Assembly (NCBI GenBank): GCA_947044365.1
Contig: OX345641.1
Coordinates: 3,937,960 to 4,001,959 of the forward strand
Length of the DNA stretch: 64,000 bases
Reading direction: 5' to 3'
Source: Petrosia ficiformis
Taxonomy: Eukaryota; Porifera; Demospongiae; Haplosclerida; Petrosiidae
Notes under the pieces: model-generated
Database searches by the model: none
The model's input: the letters and a program-made list of their open reading frames with translations, nothing else
Told to the model about the DNA's origin: nothing
Made by a program: the position numbers and the translations under genes
Shown here: positions 47,401 to 60,500 of the stretch, piece after piece
Position numbering within the stretch: position 1 is the first letter of the stretch
Layout of the letters: each line of letters starts with the position of its first letter

Positions 47401-50400
47401 TAAATGGCTTTTTTGAAAGCTACGAATTTTCAAGAGATCATCTTGTTGTTATTATTACTTTATAATACATTTACATTTACATATACATTCATTTCAGCTT
47501 CTGTATAATATGTACAATATAACAATACATTTCAGGTATGGGCAAGCTGTAGACTAAGCTTCTGTCTAACTGCATGTTTTATATATCATAGGTGTCAGTA
47601 GAAACACTAAAGCACTTAATAATTATAATCATGGCTACATAAGTAAACTGGTATTGAATTCATGACAAATACGGTATACCTTCTTTATAATCATGAAAGA
47701 AACACAAGTTTTCTATGAAATGTAAAATACAATAGTTAGATGGTTAGAGACTCCATTCTCTTATGGGTTCCTTGTAATACTATATCCTAATCTTTCAATG
47801 CAAATTTAGGCTATTGCTTAATTTTATGGGTCAGTCATTTAGCTCTATTCCTTTCTTGCTCTCCAAAAAGATTACTACTAAACATCGAAGTGAGTACCAC
47901 TATATATATATTCTTATTATAGTTTAATTTCATATACACAAATAATATAAGTATAACACATAATAATTATAAATATTTCTGATTATGCTCAGATCAGCCA
48001 TGTGGATCTATAAATACTTCCTATTTAGGTGTTTACACACCTTATCAATGGCTCTTATACAGGAGGCCCAGGCTTTTTTTATTGTTTCACTCTCTTGCAA
48101 AGGGAACAGTTGAAACGCAGTTTTCTCCAAAAACCCCATCTTTCCCATCCAGTTAATATTTTCCCAAAACGCCCTTTACATTTGAACTTTTCATTTCTTC
48201 TTGTGTGAAAAGCTCTAAATTAGATTTGCACACAGATTCCTTGCAGAATAACTTATATTTCTTATTTGAAATATGTTGATTGTGTTAAAATCTGGGATCT
48301 TGTGAAATACACGGACCAGCGCTACTACAGCTGTGAGAAGCCATAGAAACGAGACGAGGAGGAAAAAATGGTGAGCAGGGTTACGTACTTTTCAAGGTAA
48401 TAGGGACGAGCACGTAGCGTGAGCCAAGGCGGCAGGCCTATAATAATTGTTAGGTTATCATCAAAGCAAGGTATATGTGTATAAAAGGAAGGATAACTAT
48501 TACATAACATTTCTTTCTGACAGCACCCACCTCTTTTGTGTCATTTTTATGGTTTCTAACACCTGTAGCAGCGCTGGACCGTGTATTTCACATGATCCAA
48601 AATCTGTGCTGCTGGTGTCTATGTTGGTTGGCAAGTCCAAATCCAGAAGAAGTTCCATGTCATTCAGTGTGTAGTAAAAATCATATGATGACGCTGATGG
48701 TAGTGGGGTTGATGTTTGTGAGTTTGGAACTGGTGGTTGTGATCATAGGAGTAGTAATGCATTTAAAGTTGAGGGGAGGGGGCGGAATCACTTAAGTTAA
48801 CATAACATGCAGTGTTTATTTGAACTGTAAAAGATGAATAAACAAAAAATTGAGAAAAAGATTGCAAAGTGTAACAGAAAAATGTTCGTCATAAGAATGA
48901 ATTAAAATTTCCAAAAAAGTGCATTTGTCTATTATTAAAAGCAATAAACTCTTTAGCAATGTCCAAAAGGTTTAATTTATCTGTTCTATCTTTGTGTGTG
49001 TGTGTGTGTGTGTGTAAAAGCATGACATGGTTTAGTCGTTCTTGTGTCATTCTGCTCATCAAATAATAGCAGGTTCACTTAAAGTTGGGAGGGGGGGGGG
49101 GGGGGGGGTGGTGGTGGTCTAAGCTTGCCAGCCCCCCCCCCCCCCCCCCCCTTTCCTACACCTATGGTTATGATGGTAGTGGAATTGGTGTTTGTTAGGT
49201 TGAATCTGGTGGTTGTGATGCCAGTGGAATTGGCATTAGTGAGGTTGAAACTTGTGGTTTTGATGGCAGTGGAATGGTTGGCTCTGGTGGAATTAATGGT
49301 ACAGGTAGTTGTGGATCTGGTTGTAAAGTGAATGATGATAGTATATAGTGGTGATGGTAGTGATTGTGATTGTAATAAAGGGGATTGTAGTTGATGGTAT
49401 AATATATGTCTAATATTATATTTTCAATTGTTTCAAGTTCAGCCAGAATATTTTCAGACATTTGCATGTACATGTAGGTTCCTGTGGTATAATAAACAAT
49501 GAATGTGACATGAAATTATGTACATGTACTGTATGCTCTTTTTCTTATGATTCTCACATTACTTACATTGGGGATAAAATGTTTGATGCCTCCTTCCTGT
49601 GGAGTTGGAACATCATCACTCTGTGGAAATATATAATACATAAAGGTAACTATACACCAATTCACTAAGTTTTAATTACAAAACTAATTTCTGTGTCTAG
49701 CTCATTTACCTATAAAAACAATTGTATATTATATATGTATAGGACATACCCTGTTTGGAGCAGTTATGGGCATATAACATCTGCAAGATAATTGGTCGAG
49801 GGCATAGCCCGAGACAATTATCTCAAGCGTGTTATATGCCCATAACTGCCTCCAAACAGGGCTATATGTATTTTATACCATGGTAACACAAAAGTATGCA
49901 ATTAAATCATATTTGATATCACTGTTGTCAAGTGGAAACCATAGTACTATACCAATTAGTTGTTACTCAAAAAACTGTGAAAATACATTTAGATGATTTA
50001 GTGGCTAGACACTAAATCTCCCTGTCTACAGACATGTTATGGGCATATCTCCTACGGTACATCTAAAGTTACTATGGTGATTGCCCATCCACTGTGGTAT
50101 AAATATATATATAAGACTGTGCATTGTAGTTGAATCACTAGAAATTTTAACACATTAAAATTGAGGCCAGAAAAAATTAGCACTTAATATAAATAATGTT
50201 TAATAGTGATTTAAGCATAGTTAACATTAGAACGAGGCCTAGGAGTGTACACCCGCATGAAGCACATGGTGAGAGCGCAGCACAGTTATGATTAGTCAGA
50301 TAGTCAACTGCAACTAGTCAGTCAGCTTTGTGGAGGTCTAGAAACATCGTTATTTAGTTGTATTCGGCAAAGTTGGGTAGCTTCTCTTTTCATTGGTATT

Positions 50401-53400
50401 GGTCAACCCTTCTGTTGCTCTCTGCTGTGGATCGAGCTGACCATGGAAGAAACCAGTTTGTTGGGTGGACAGCAGCCTGGCGAGGTTACAGAGAACGGGG
50501 AGGTGTCCACCCCACTCCTTGCCTCCCTGCTGCCGTCTCTCTGCTCAGCCATCAGGACAGAACTTCAGGCGGCTCACTCATATCCCTCTTTATCAACCCA
50601 GCAGTCTTCATCACCAGCTGTTACTGGACCATTTTCAGGTTAGCAGCATGTTAGTGTGTGTTATATCATATGTAGTGTCTGGAAATGTAATGTGTGTGAG
50701 TGTATGTCATGCCTTGACATTGCTGCCCCGTGCCACGGTCAGTGGCTTCCACAAATCAGTGGTAAAAGGTCATACCAATTATTGTGGTCAACAAGACACC
50801 TCCCTTGTGGTCTCAGGAGTGGAATGTTATGTTCATTTTTTCTTGCAGGTAGTCTGGGGATGATGCCTAACCCTACTCAGCTAGCCAGTGTTCCCACAAT
50901 ACCCCCTTTGTTAATTGGCCCGACACCTGGTCGGTCCAGGTCAACAGCTGCATGGTCTTCAGCCATGGTGGGCTCCCAGCAGACCAAAGTGCCAACAGCT
51001 CCTATGGCGGGGTCCCTGGTACTTACCTTATCCGCTCATCCCTTCCCAGCCCGACTGGTGGAGAGGATAAGAAGTGGGCAGTTTGTCAAGATGAGGGACT
51101 TGCTAACAGACAGCATTTCCCTGCTCCAACACCTAGATCAGATGCAACCAGGGCCACCTAGCAGCTAGCAGGTTGCACTATCACCACAACTATCCCGGCC
51201 TCGAGAGATCTCATCTCTCATGACGTGGATATATTGCTTTGTTGCATACTGTGACATACGCATGATGGATCAATTGACACGGGATATGCTCACATATGCC
51301 CGCCTGGTGTTAAGGGAGACACACAGATACAGGGGAAATGGGTGGTGCAAGTATGATCGCATCTTTTGTCAACTGGCAGCACTCAACCCAGCCACCCAAT
51401 GGAACACACACTTGATCCTAGTCTTGTGGCATCTACCTTCCTGGGGTCTCGAGCAGAGGGGACAACGACCCAGTTTTGCCAACTATGTCGGGAAGTGGAC
51501 CACAATTGGGAGGACTGTGCTCTCAGGGGGTTAAGGAGACTCCTCGACGCCCACCCACTCAACCACCCCCACCTCAGGAGCTCCAAGTAGGTCATCGATT
51601 ACACTGGTGAACCAAAGACCTGCAGTGGTTGATGCTCACATGCAGCGGGAACGTCAAGCTGGGCGTCTACTTGGCCCAATCCCCGATTCCCTGTTACCAC
51701 TATGCCATTTCCAGAGGGCCATAGCATCAATGATGGAATTGCCCAGGATGTGACGTCAATCCAGTACGCCTGATTGAGGGATGCAGCACAGATGGTGAGA
51801 GTACTTATTCGGGGGACATTGCTAGCTAAAGTGAACCTCAAGAGTGCTTACCGGGTTGTTCCAGTGCACAGGGATGACTGGCCCCTCCTTGCTATTCAAT
51901 TCGAAAGGCAAACATATTTGAACACAGCTCTCCCATTTGGCCTTCGATCAGCCCCCAAACTATTCTCGCCAGTAGCCAATGCAATGGCATGGAGAATGTG
52001 GAGGAGGTGTATTCGGTACCAGCTACGCTACCTGGCTCCTTTTGGGTCCACCCGGGACCCCAGTTTGAGGGCAGGCCCTAGCGACGACTTTGGAGCTTTG
52101 CCAATCTCTGGGAGTCCCAGTGGCAATGGAGAAGGTGCAGGGTCCATCAACAACATTGGTCTTTCTGGGGGGTGAGATTGATACTGTTGACAGCAACTGA
52201 GATTACCACAGGACAAACTGGCCAGGTTACAGTCAGTGATATGAAGATGGGTGAGACGCCATGTGTGCAGAAGATGCCAACTCCAATCCTTCTTGGGTCG
52301 CATGAATCATGCAGCAATGGTTGTACGACCAGGTCGGACATTCCTCTGTCATATGATCGACTGTCTGTCACAAGCAGGGCGTCCAGACAACTCCATTAGA
52401 CTGAATAGGCAGTTTCACTCGGACTTGTTATGGTGGCATACATTCCTTTCCGACTGGAATGGGGCATCTACACTAAGGCTTCCAGTACCATCGACGATAG
52501 TGACCTCCAATGCCTCAGGTAACTGGGGTTGTGGGGCATTCTCTGGCAGTAAATGATTCCAGCTGGCTTGGCCAGATTGTTGGGCCGAAGTCCATATTAC
52601 AGCAAAAGTGCTGGTACCGATAGTTTTGGCAGGCATGCTATGGGGACACCAGTGGTCACAACAGTCGATGTGCGACAGTATGGCAGTGGTGGCTTGCCTA
52701 AAGTCTGGTACATCATGTCACCCCCTTGTCATGCATCTCCTGGGATGCCTGTGGTTTCTGTCAGCATTCCATCAGTTCTCAGTCACTTCACAACACCTAC
52801 CCGGCAATCGAAACACTGCGGCTGATGCTATTTGCAGGAACCAAGAGTCTATTTTTCTTTCTCTCGACCCACAGGCCAACCGAGAACCTCAAGTTATCCC
52901 AACTACCCTGGTGGATCTGTTGCTGGTCTCCAAGCCGGACTGGACATCTCTGTTCGGAAGTTCTTTTCAGATGAAATAGCACCAGCTACAGCAAGGGTAT
53001 ACGTATCGGCCAACTGTTGATTTTTAGCCTTCTGTCAACAATTCAACCTTCAACGTCTACCCTTTTCAAAACACTACTCTGTAGGTATGTCACATTTTTA
53101 TCCTTGCAATCCCTGAAGTACCAGTCGATCAAGTCCTACTCGCTGGCTATCCACCACCTGCAGATTAGTGCAGACTTTCAAGACCCCTTTGGCCCTGGGA
53201 CATTCCCCAAATTAGAAAATATCCTGAAGGGGATTCACCGTGCCCCCTAAACCGTTCCAACTAGACCCCGACTGCAAATTCCCCCAACTATCTTACGTAG
53301 TTTCCACGCATTGTGGTCAAGAGAACAGAATCCGGATCATCAAATGTTGTGGGCAGCTTGCTGTCTGGGCTTCTTCTGATTTCTGCGCATTCACAGTCCA

Positions 53401-54503
53401 CTCGGTATCAGGCTCATCATTACGTAACCCAGCTCCTCTGTTACTGTCAAACATAGCGTTAGACTTGATTCAATGCCCAGCAGTTGTGTCGGCGCGGATC
53501 CGTCAGAGCAAGACTGATCCATTCAGTTTTGGGGTCACTCTTTATCTTGGCATAACCCCTGACATAGTGCGTCCAGTGAAGTTGATGGCAGTCTACTTGG
53601 CGGTTCGTTCCAGGGAGCAGGGACCTCTATTTCTGTATCAGGATGAGTCACCTCTGACCAAGGGTAGATTGGTGGTAGTAGTCCGGGAGGCACTGTTTCA
53701 AATGGGCTTGGACTCATCAAATTATGCTGGATAGTTTTTGCATAGGGGCAGCCACAACAGCAGCACAGGTGAGGATCCCAGAGTCCACTATCCAAATGCT
53801 GGGTGGATGGCAGTCATCTGCGTACGCCAGATACATCAGGACCCCAAGACAAGATCTGGCAACACTGTCCTCAGAACTGGTTGGAAACATTTAACTTAAT
53901 TTTAGTTTTACATTGTAATTGTGTGTTAGTAGGTTGATTTGTTTAATGCATATTTTACTGTGCAACTATAATGCTGTACGAAGTGATTGCATGGAGAGAT
54001 GTAGGTAATTAATGTTTGGGTTCCTTTTGGAGAAGTAACTGCACACCTGGGTGTGCTAGTTTGGTCGGGTTTAGGTGACCCGAGACTTACCCATGAAACC
54101 ACGCCCATTATCAACTATTTATAAGACTGCATGCAGCTGCGGTGGATGGGTGTGGTCTTAGTTCGAGGGAGGAGCCCTCACATGATTACCAAAAGTGATC
54201 TCTCCATCCAACCTCTTGGTGGTAAAGAGGGGGAGGATCTAGTAAGTTCATTCAAACTTGGGTCATGTATGGAGTGATAGGATGTTAAATGATTACATTG
54301 TACACATTCATATAATTATACATAATTATATGTACACTAAGGCATGATTATTATATATACTCTACATTTATTGTTTACACATCCACTATTATTCTCACTT
54401 TATCAGTTGACAAGTTACATGTAGCTTTGGATTGTTCCGAATAAGCCTATAATACAGAATTGTAAGTACAATCTTGTTTAATGATAAAATCAATAATAAC
54501 TCA

Positions 54504-54537
<34 letters not shown>

Positions 54538-57500
54538 ATGATTCTTCTGATTCTAATGAAGTCTATATAAATGTTCATATTAATTGCTAAAGTATAAATA
54601 TATCACTTGTAACTGGTGATCCCACACATGTAATTCTAAATTCTTCCTGTTGGAGAATGCATAAACATTATTTAATGTCTAAAGTGCTATAGTGTATAAT
54701 AATGCATCATAATTATACTGTTAGACACTTACGTTTTTTGGTATTTTAAATTCTTGTAGGTTTGTCCTGAATTTCACTCTGTGCCTGTGGTTGAAGCAGA
54801 TTCTATAATGATATTGGTAAAATAGATTTACCTACCTTTCTTTTTTTTTTATTTGAGTTTTTTCTTTTAATAATTTTTTTTCTTGTTCCTTTTAGTGTAG
54901 TCTCGTCACCTTTATAAGAACATAACACAATATCAATAAGAGTATGATTATATTATGAATATAATTTTACAGTGTTATACAATGTGCTTACCTATTCCAA
55001 CTATTGTTGTATCAAGATATGACGAACCATATTTCACAAGTTTTAGTTTATTAATATTAAGAGCTTTTTCATTTTCCATCATGAATGATGCACAACCCAT
55101 TGTCCACTTGAAGTTAGACTAAATATGAATTTTTAGTTTCCTTTAGTGCAGTTCTGTAAGTCATTCTAAATTTCTGATTATAGTTATTGCAGCTGCATGA
55201 GTGTCTTCGAGTGCGTTTGTGTGAGTGAGTTTGAGTGCACTTGTGTTTGTGTGTGCATGTGTTCGTGTGTGCACGCATATGAGTATAGCGCGAGCGCAGT
55301 GCTTGTATCATTCAAGACACTTGCAAGTTGACCTAGCGCATGTTAACTTGCGTCTGAGCGGTACTGTAGGTTTATTACAAAACATATCATCTCCATATAG
55401 TATACTGTGTAATAGTAGGGATGTATCTCTTACTTCTTTTTTCCAGATATCAGGGGACAAAAGTGGACTCCAACTTACTTGAGGCTTATTAGCATCCTTG
55501 GTAACCCACATCAACCTATTACATGTATGTATAAACATATTTTTAACATAACTGCTGAAATAGATTTATATTTTCTTACATCATCTCAGTAGGATCTTGA
55601 GTTAATGCTAAATGTCCCTGTAGGGGCTCATTAGGATTAGTAAACTCCACTGTGTTAGATGTAGCAGCCAATGAAGGATCTGTAAAACCTGTTGTAGGTA
55701 ATGATTTAGAAGTTACAAACTTGTGTTAGTTTAGTTGAATCTCCATAGCAGATTATTATGAAGTGTGACATCTAGGCAACAGATTCACTATACATCCACA
55801 CAACAATCAAGGCGGTGCTTTGTGACTATTACACACAAGTCCAACCACCCCACAGACAGTCAACTGTCTGGTGTACAATCCAAAGTTACTAAGGAATACC
55901 AGGGATGGCATTATCCTAGCCTAGGATAATCCTTGGATCCCCTCACATGTTACCCACCAACCCTATGTCAGAGTATCCCAGGATGTTGATGTTGGGATAC
56001 TCTGACAGAGGGATTGGTGGGTAACATGTGAGGGGGTCCAAGGATTATCCTAAGGTAGGGTATATGCCATCCCTGGTAATCCTTAGTAACTTTGGATTGT
56101 ACACCAGAAAGTTGACTGTCTGCAGGGTGGTTGGACAATGCTCGATTATTCATTTTGTAGTTGTAGAAATAATACTTTATTACAATGATGTGATAACAGT
56201 CATTGTCATAGTGATGCTATACATGTACACACTAGTGATGCTTTGATAATTGGATCGGCCATCTGACTGGCCGATAAATATGGTTACTTTAGCATATTGG
56301 TTATCTGCAAATTCATACTGATAGCCAGGCGATATTAATTGCACATGTGCAATATCAATTCCATACATGTGTTCAATTTACACTTGTTAAATTATCTCAT
56401 TAAAGCCCATTGCACTTACCATGTTGCTATTTATATAAACTAATTTTGAACCAGTAGGTGGTAAATACTTGTATTTAAGATCAAATGCACATGTAATATT
56501 ATACACAAAGTTTCTTGTAGTTTATTTACTTTATTACAAAAATTACATATGTTGGATGTGTGAAATTATCGGATTGGTTATCTGTATCGACAGATATACA
56601 GTATGCATGCTGTCGAATTATTGGTAAAAATCTTTATTAGTACATCACTAATACACACACAACTGTTTCATAAATTTAACGTTTTTTTAGGTTGTAGGTA
56701 TAATGATAACATAAATACTACTTAAAAATGAAGCACCTTTGGTGCGTGGCCTCCACGTTTGATCTCACGTGGCCTCCACATTTGATCTCACGTGATCACA
56801 TTGGGTGTGGCTGAGGGTGTGGGTTATTGCAAGTAAATGGCAGAAACTGGAGAGATAGAATGTATGAGTCTGTAATGTGCTAAAACAATGTCTGTGGCAA
56901 ATCTCTTTTCAATACGATTTTGATAAACTTCTTTCTCTACTCTATCAAGTCTTTAAATCGACGCTTAAAGCATCTGGCTAGGATGTGTAGTGAGTTTAGC
57001 ATTTTCCATTCTAAGTAACTTTTCATACAGTTTACTTTGTTATAAAAACAACATAGCAATAGAAGACCATGTTTTTGAACAGATCAGAAAGTTTGGCGGC
57101 TGTAGGAGGTATGCGTTTGAAGTTATAACTGTTCAAAGTAAAAAAAGTTGGGAAGGAATGAATGAATAACTTGCTAAAACAATGTCTGTGGCAAATTTCT
57201 TTTCAATACGATTTTGATAAACTTCTTTCTTTACTCTATGAAGTTTTTAAATCGACGATTAAATTAAAAAAGTGGGGATAGAATGAATGAATGAATGAAT
57301 GAATGACAGAATGACAACCAAAGTACTAAAGACTCACCCATGCGTAGGCGCGGCGAGCCCAATAACTCAGTGATCTCCAAGCATGTTTACTTGCAGTGCT
57401 CTTAATAATATTATATTTACATGTCGAGACATTATGTCCATGCATATCAAAGTTTGTCACACATTTCAAGAATTTGATCGGACAATACTTTTATATACAT

Positions 57501-60500
57501 GTACATGTATATCTCAGGTAGGCTATATCAAACTTTTTTCTAATTTTTGCTTCAGCTACTTCATCTATCCTGCACAAAACTCTGGCAATAGGGGCATACT
57601 CACACACATTGGTAGACTGTTCATGCTTCAGTACAAGCATAGCTCTTTCATGCATGTCACTCGCGTGCTCCTAGGCCTTGAAACTCAATGTTTGAAGGTT
57701 AGTCGAGTCTTCTAAAGTTTCTTGACCCTCTGATAGTGTCAACAAATTTTGTGCAAGTTGTGCACTTTAACCTCGACATGTGGTAACGATCAGCTTTGTC
57801 ATAATTCAACCAAGTTGCCGTGTTCAGTGCTTTATCGTAATCCAAGATTCATCTGTCAACAAGTCTTTGTTGTCACTGCTCTTTTTTTTTAGTTAACTCT
57901 GGACGCTGAAATGAGCTACTACTAGCGTCACCAGCATTTTCTGAAAACAGAGACTCAGAGCTACTATGCTTGTACAATTTTTTTTTACCATACCTAAAAT
58001 GAATGGACAAAATTAAATTTTGACCGGAAATTGTCCGGTGTCCAGACATTATTAAGAGCACTGTACTTGTGTACGCACTAGTTTAAAAGAATGGTTTAAA
58101 TTAAAACATTTTCAGGAAATTATTTATTACTAATTCATTAGTGCGGCATGCCATTCTAACGAGGGCCAGGAAAAACAATGATTATATACATGTATGTGAC
58201 TGTGTATCTTACAAACATACTTACATCAAAAAAGATAGATTTTGAAATACATATAGACACATAATTATTTATATATAATTATATCAACAGGACAGGTTTA
58301 ATATTAGTGATATTATGCTTACCATTTCTTAGTAAACCAAATATATATGGTGCTCTCATGTTCACCATATGAAACTTAAAAGATCCTGAACCAGTTTTCC
58401 AATGAGTCGAAGTGTGAATACAAAACTAAATACAATAAAGATAATTAAATAGGCTGGACAAACTGAAGAAATCATAATACATTAGGATTCATTAAAGGAG
58501 ATAAGCATGAACATAACTATCAAAGTTCAATTTAACTACATAGCTGGTTATGCTGCAGATTTGTAACACATATATGTACATGTATAATAGCACTACTTCT
58601 GTTTGTATTTTCCACATCTCTTTATATCTTTAGATAAAACGTTTTGTTCAAGATAGTCAATATAGTAGAGAGATACAATGCTGTTATTGACTGTAGCAGT
58701 TACAAGTATATGAGTGATAATGAAAGCGTCATAACTTGGTTATATGTATATATAGTCTAGGGCTGGGAATCGGCTGAGATTCTGAAATCGATTATCACTA
58801 ACTTCAAGTCGATTGATAATCGATTAAAATCAGCGGAAGTAATTAGGCCAATTAAGTCAATTAATACAGGAAACTCCTCCCATTTGATGATCAAAAAGGC
58901 TTCCTGTCATTTCCATATTGTACATTACTTGCCGTTACATGCATGAAAAGTATGTCTTCTGGAATAATTAGCATAATCGATATCACAGACTTATAATCGA
59001 TAATCAGAAGAATTTTCAATATCGATTGATTAATCGATTAATCGATTAATCGTCTCAGCCCTAATATATACATAATAATCATGTAGTATCAGATTATAAG
59101 TCCATACATAATGTAGTATCAGAATATAATTACATTTACATAATGTAGTATCATATTATAAGTACATGTACATAATGTAGTATCAGATTATAGTACATGT
59201 ACATAATGTAGTATCAGATTATAAGTACATGTACATAATGCAGTATCAGATTATAAGTACATGTACATAATGTAGTATCAGATTATAGTACATGTACATA
59301 ATGTAGTATCATAATTATTATAAGTACATGTACATAATGTAGTATCAGATTATAGTACATGTACATAATGTAGTATCAGATTATAAGTACATGTACATAA
59401 TGTAGTATCAGATTATAAGTACTAGGCCTAGGTGAAAGTGAAAAAATCACAGTTAACATAAATGAATATATTAAAAAAGTGCCCATAAACCACACATACA
59501 TGTATATATAGTATTATACACATATTAAAATAGTTTGTGGGCTGCTGTCAGAGCATGGCAAGGAGTTAAAAATAGATCTGTGATGTTCTTTTAAATGAAA
59601 TCTTAAATTTGTTGCACTGCCATTGTACTTGATCACTGTATTGCATCACTGTATTGCATAGCTTACAATGTACTTTGTCCCTTTTTCTCTTTTCAACTAT
59701 AATTTTCCCACCCTTTGAAGGGAAGCTTCTAGACAGCACTACTTGAACCTTCAAGGGGAGTAGCTCTTGAGTGGCTGCAATTGCCATGAATGTTTTTACC
59801 AGTAGCGCATAATTGTGTGGGAGGGAAAACGTCGTAAGAGAGGGAGCGTGAAACTCCCACGCATCTAATTAATTCAGGCAAGCGATCTCCCTGGCTAGCT
59901 GTTACTATTTTTATAATGCCACGTTGTCACACGTGACCAATTAATGGCGTCTCTAGCTGCAACACCAAGGAGATCGCCTCGTTTAGCAAACAAAAGAGCT
60001 CGAGAAGAAATCTTTACCCCATCACGAAGTTACAGCACATAGCCTTTGCACATTTAAGAAGATGTTGCTCACCAATCGGGTCATTGAGAGCACGTAAGCG
60101 CTCGCTGTAGTAGTTAACATGGAGTCTTTTCTTCACCTTATTCACAGCCCTTTCACTGATGTCAAACAACTGTGTTTCAGTCAACGATGACAGATGTTTT
60201 CCGAGTTCTTTCCTTTGTTTAACAGGAAACGGATTCAAGACTGAACTGGACGCCATAGTGGTCACGCTCACATGCGACAACGTGGCATTATAAAAATAGT
60301 AATAGTTAGCCAGGGAGATTGCTTTCCTGATTTAATTAGATGTGTGGGAGTTTCACGCTCCCTCTCTCACGACTTTTTCCCTCCCACACAATTATGCGTT
60401 CCTGTTTTTACAAATCGGAGATAAAAAGAAACCACAAACCACACAGTTCAAACTTGAAACCACGTTATAGCTGCATGAACTTTACTGATTTGCACATGCA

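Noticed and set aside
48447..48795. Overlapping plus frames with Cys and Gly
   Set aside because: Several frames are equally open and none shows a domain or splice logic.
49195..49473. Pro-rich minus-strand frame
   Set aside because: It is the shadow of a low-complexity GGT/GTG-rich stretch, with no start context or homologue known to me.
59085..59422. Regular repeats that might suggest a CRISPR array
   Set aside because: Units are contiguous with no unique spacers, and the DNA is metazoan; it is a minisatellite.
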